This document shows, in pieces, positions 33,745-35,786 of a stretch of DNA of 35,786 nucleotides (its first letter is position 1; every line of letters begins with the position of its first letter). A program made the translations under genes and the position numbers. The DNA is from an uncultured Opitutia bacterium (GTDB lineage: Bacteria > Verrucomicrobiota > Verrucomicrobiia > Opitutales > Opitutaceae). Location: NCBI GenBank assembly GCA_903900845.1, contig CAIUOU010000085.1, positions 1-35,786 on the forward strand. Direction: 5' to 3'. The notes beneath the pieces are model-generated. The model saw nothing but the letters and a program-made list of their open reading frames with translations, searched no databases and had not been told where the DNA came from.

Positions 33745-35786
33745 GTGCCCGTTTCCCACGCCTCCGTCCGTCCGGAATGCATCCGCCTCCGCGGCGTGCG
33801 CCAGAACAACCTGAAGGGCTTCGACCTCGATCTGCCGCTTGGCCGCTTCATCGTGGTCACGGGCCTCAGTGGTTCCGGCAAATCCTCGCTCGTCTTCGAC
33901 ACCCTGCACGCCGAGGGCCAGCGCCGCTACGTCGAGACGTTCAGCGCCTATACCCGGCAATTCCTCGACCTGCTCGACAAGCCGCGCGTGGACTCGGTCG
34001 AGAACATCCGTCCCTCCATCGCGATCGAGCAGCGCAACACGGTGAAGACCTCGCGCTCAACCGTGGGAACGATGACGGAGCTGACTGACTTCGCGAAGGT
34101 CTGGTTCAGCCAGGTGGCCACCTGCTTTGATCCGGAGACGGGCGAACCCGTGGAGGACGACACACCGGAGACGATCTGGCGCAAGGCGGCCTCGGCGCAG
34201 CCCGGATCGGCGGTCGTGGTCTCGTTCCGGGTCGATCGTCCGGAGAAGATTTCATGGCCGGAGATCCTCACCAGCCTGGCCGGGCAGTCGTACGTGCGCG
34301 TGCTGGTGGAGGAGACGGCCCCGGAGGAGGGCGCGCCCTCGCTCCTGACGGCTCACCGCGTCGACACCCTGCGTGCCGATCCCTCGCCACTGGCGGAAAC
34401 CGCCCGTCTGTTCGTTGCCCAGGACCGCCTCACCATCAACGCCGAGGCGGAGGGTCGCTTCCGCGAGGCGGTCGAGACGGCCCTGCATTTCGGCAAGGGC
34501 GAGGTGCACCTTTTCCGCGACGCTGGCGAGGGATGCTTCGTGCCGGCCGGTCACCACTCGCGCGGGCTGCACTCGCCCACCACCGGCCGCGTGTTCCGTC
34601 CGGCCACTCCGGCACTCTTCTCCTTCAACTCGCCGCTCGGCGCGTGTCCGCGCTGCCGGGGTTTTGGGCGAATCATCGAGCTCGACACCCGCCTCGCCAT
34701 CCCGGACCAGAGCCTCTCCATCGAGGATGGTGCGATCCGTTGCTGGGAGAGCGAGGTGTACGGCGACTCCAAGCGAGACCTGCTGTCCATCGCGCGCCAG
34801 CGCGGCATCCCGACGGATATTCCCTTCGCCTCGCTGACCGAGGAGCAGCGGCGGCTGGTGCTAGACGGCGACCCGGACCACGACGAGGAGGGCAACTCGT
34901 GGCCGCGCCGCTGGTACGGGCTGAAGGGCTTCTTCCGCTGGTTGGAGCGAAACACCTACAAGATGCACGTCCGGGTGTTCCTCTCCCGCTACCGCGCCTA
35001 CAACCCCTGCCCCGACTGCGGGGGAGCCCGTCTCCAGCCGGAATCCCTCTGCTGGAAGTGGCGGGGCTACACGCTCCCGCAGCTTTACCAGCTTCCGGTT
35101 GACCAACTGCGGGCGCTGCTTGCGCGGCCCGACGCCACGCCCCGGAGCGGCGCATCCGCGCGCAGCGCGACCCTCGCGCTCGACTCGATGCTCACGCGGC
35201 TCCGCTACCTTGAGCAGGTCGGGCTCGCCCATCTCACGATCGACCGGCCGTCGCGCACGTTGTCCGGCGGCGAGGTCGAGCGCGTCAACCTCACCAGCTG
35301 CCTCGGCACCTCGCTCGTCGACACGTTGTTCGTGCTCGACGAGCCCAGCGTGGGCCTGCATCCGCGCGACGTCGACCGCCTCATCGGGATCATCCGCACC
35401 CTGACCTCGGCGGGAAACACCGTCGTGGTGGTCGAGCACGACGAGGCGGTCATCCGCGCCGCCGACCAGGTCGTCGAGATCGGTCCCGGCCCCGGAGATC
35501 AAGGCGGGGAGGTTGTTTTCCAAGGCTCCGTGCCCGCCATGCTCGCCGACACCCGTAGCATCACCGGCGCGTACCTGTCGGGCCGCAGGACGATTCCCGT
35601 CCCCAACTCCCGGCGCGCCGTGCCGCCGGGCCACCCCTCGCTGCGCGTTGAGCACGCCAGCAAACACAACCTCGAGCGGCTCTCGTTCCGCGTCCCGCTC
35701 GGCCGCCTCGTCGCGCTCAGCGGCGTCTCCGGTTCCGGCAAATCCACGCTGCTCGACAACGTGATCCATCAGGGATTGCTCACGCA
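33745..35786 (+). CDS. UvrA-like excinuclease ATPase paralogue (3' end outside the window)
   Basis: The frame is open from a stop at 33670 to the right edge; 680 codons are visible. GTG 33745 is the only possible start before the conserved part. ABC ATPase I shows Walker A TGLSGSGKSSLVFDTLHAEG (40-47 in GLSGSGKS), FSAYTRQFLDLLDKPRVDSV, SRSTVGTMTELTDF, the signature TLSGGEVERVNLTSCLG (506-510) and Walker B VLDEPSVGLHPRD. The second Walker A is GVSGSGKSTLLDNV at about 660. The zinc region keeps only one Cys pair (ACPRCRGFG, 301-304); the expected first CxxC reads SPTT at 277-280. TYKMHVRVFLSRYRAYNPCPDCGGARLQPE is typical of a UvrA side-branch. It probably acts on damaged or unusual DNA, but its partner and role are unknown. 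Confidence 0.9.
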   Translation, partial: MPVSHASVRPECIRLRGVRQNNLKGFDLDLPLGRFIVVTGLSGSGKSSLVFDTLHAEGQRRYVETFSAYTRQFLDLLDKPRVDSVENIRPSIAIEQRNTVKTSRSTVGTMTELTDFAKVWFSQVATCFDPETGEPVEDDTPETIWRKAASAQPGSAVVVSFRVDRPEKISWPEILTSLAGQSYVRVLVEETAPEEGAPSLLTAHRVDTLRADPSPLAETARLFVAQDRLTINAEAEGRFREAVETALHFGKGEVHLFRDAGEGCFVPAGHHSRGLHSPTTGRVFRPATPALFSFNSPLGACPRCRGFGRIIELDTRLAIPDQSLSIEDGAIRCWESEVYGDSKRDLLSIARQRGIPTDIPFASLTEEQRRLVLDGDPDHDEEGNSWPRRWYGLKGFFRWLERNTYKMHVRVFLSRYRAYNPCPDCGGARLQPESLCWKWRGYTLPQLYQLPVDQLRALLARPDATPRSGASARSATLALDSMLTRLRYLEQVGLAHLTIDRPSRTLSGGEVERVNLTSCLGTSLVDTLFVLDEPSVGLHPRDVDRLIGIIRTLTSAGNTVVVVEHDEAVIRAADQVVEIGPGPGDQGGEVVFQGSVPAMLADTRSITGAYLSGRRTIPVPNSRRAVPPGHPSLRVEHASKHNLERLSFRVPLGRLVALSGVSGSGKSTLLDNVIHQGLLT

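Noticed and set aside
1-35786. CRISPR arrays, insertion sequences, rRNA and riboswitches.
   Set aside because: I looked for regular direct repeats, transposase genes with terminal repeats and known RNA motifs and saw none. A covariance-model search would be decisive for RNAs.

Overview
This GC-rich, gene-dense window (about 35.8 kb) looks like chromosome from a verrucomicrobial bacterium, most plausibly of the Opitutaceae type. That assignment is inference from gene content: a cytochrome/DUF1549-DUF1553/DUF1501 operon of the kind abundant in Planctomycetes and Verrucomicrobia, several Tat-exported proteins, a non-mevalonate isoprenoid pathway, and an acetyl-CoA carboxylase pair preceded by an unusual T-rich leader. 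I see no phage, insertion sequence, CRISPR array, rRNA or tRNA.

Region by region. Positions 1-1884 hold two overlapping GT4-type glycosyltransferases; the first is cut by the window edge. On the minus strand from 5438 down to 1881 lie ispE, ptsI (enzyme I of the sugar phosphotransferase system) and a lipoprotein. pyrF, ispD and ispF run on the plus strand from 5471 to 7384, so three enzymes of the MEP isoprenoid pathway sit together around pyrF. From 7381 to 14463 there is a peptide-scavenging block: three oligopeptide-binding lipoproteins without permease or ATPase genes, an M28 metallopeptidase and a small helix-turn-helix protein. A MmcB-like nuclease-fold protein (14495-15181) is followed by a roughly 300-base T-rich leader with helically phased T-tracts, then accB and accC.

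Positions 17462-23046 hold a HupE/UreJ-type membrane protein, aat (leucyl/phenylalanyl-tRNA-protein transferase), a HIT hydrolase, an exported S9 peptidase and dprA. On the minus strand from 29129 down to 23304 lies a three-gene operon: a large planctomycete-type cytochrome with DUF1549, LamG-like and DUF1553 domains, a Tat-exported DUF1501 protein, and a small cytochrome c fused to leucine-rich repeats. Next come a Tat-exported protein related to the large subunit of N,N-dimethylformamidase, a YvlD-like four-helix membrane protein, another GT4 glycosyltransferase overlapping a DeoR-family regulator, and finally a UvrA paralogue that runs off the right edge.

Several junctions are tightly packed (ATGA at 829, 7381 and 32604; GTGA at 24194-24197; a CTAG shared by two convergent stop codons at 1881-1884), which suggests translational coupling and compact organisation. 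The parts most worth a second look are the phased T-tract array before accB, the UvrA paralogue that lacks one pair of zinc-ligand cysteines, the cytochrome/LRR operon, and the permease-less trio of peptide-binding lipoproteins.
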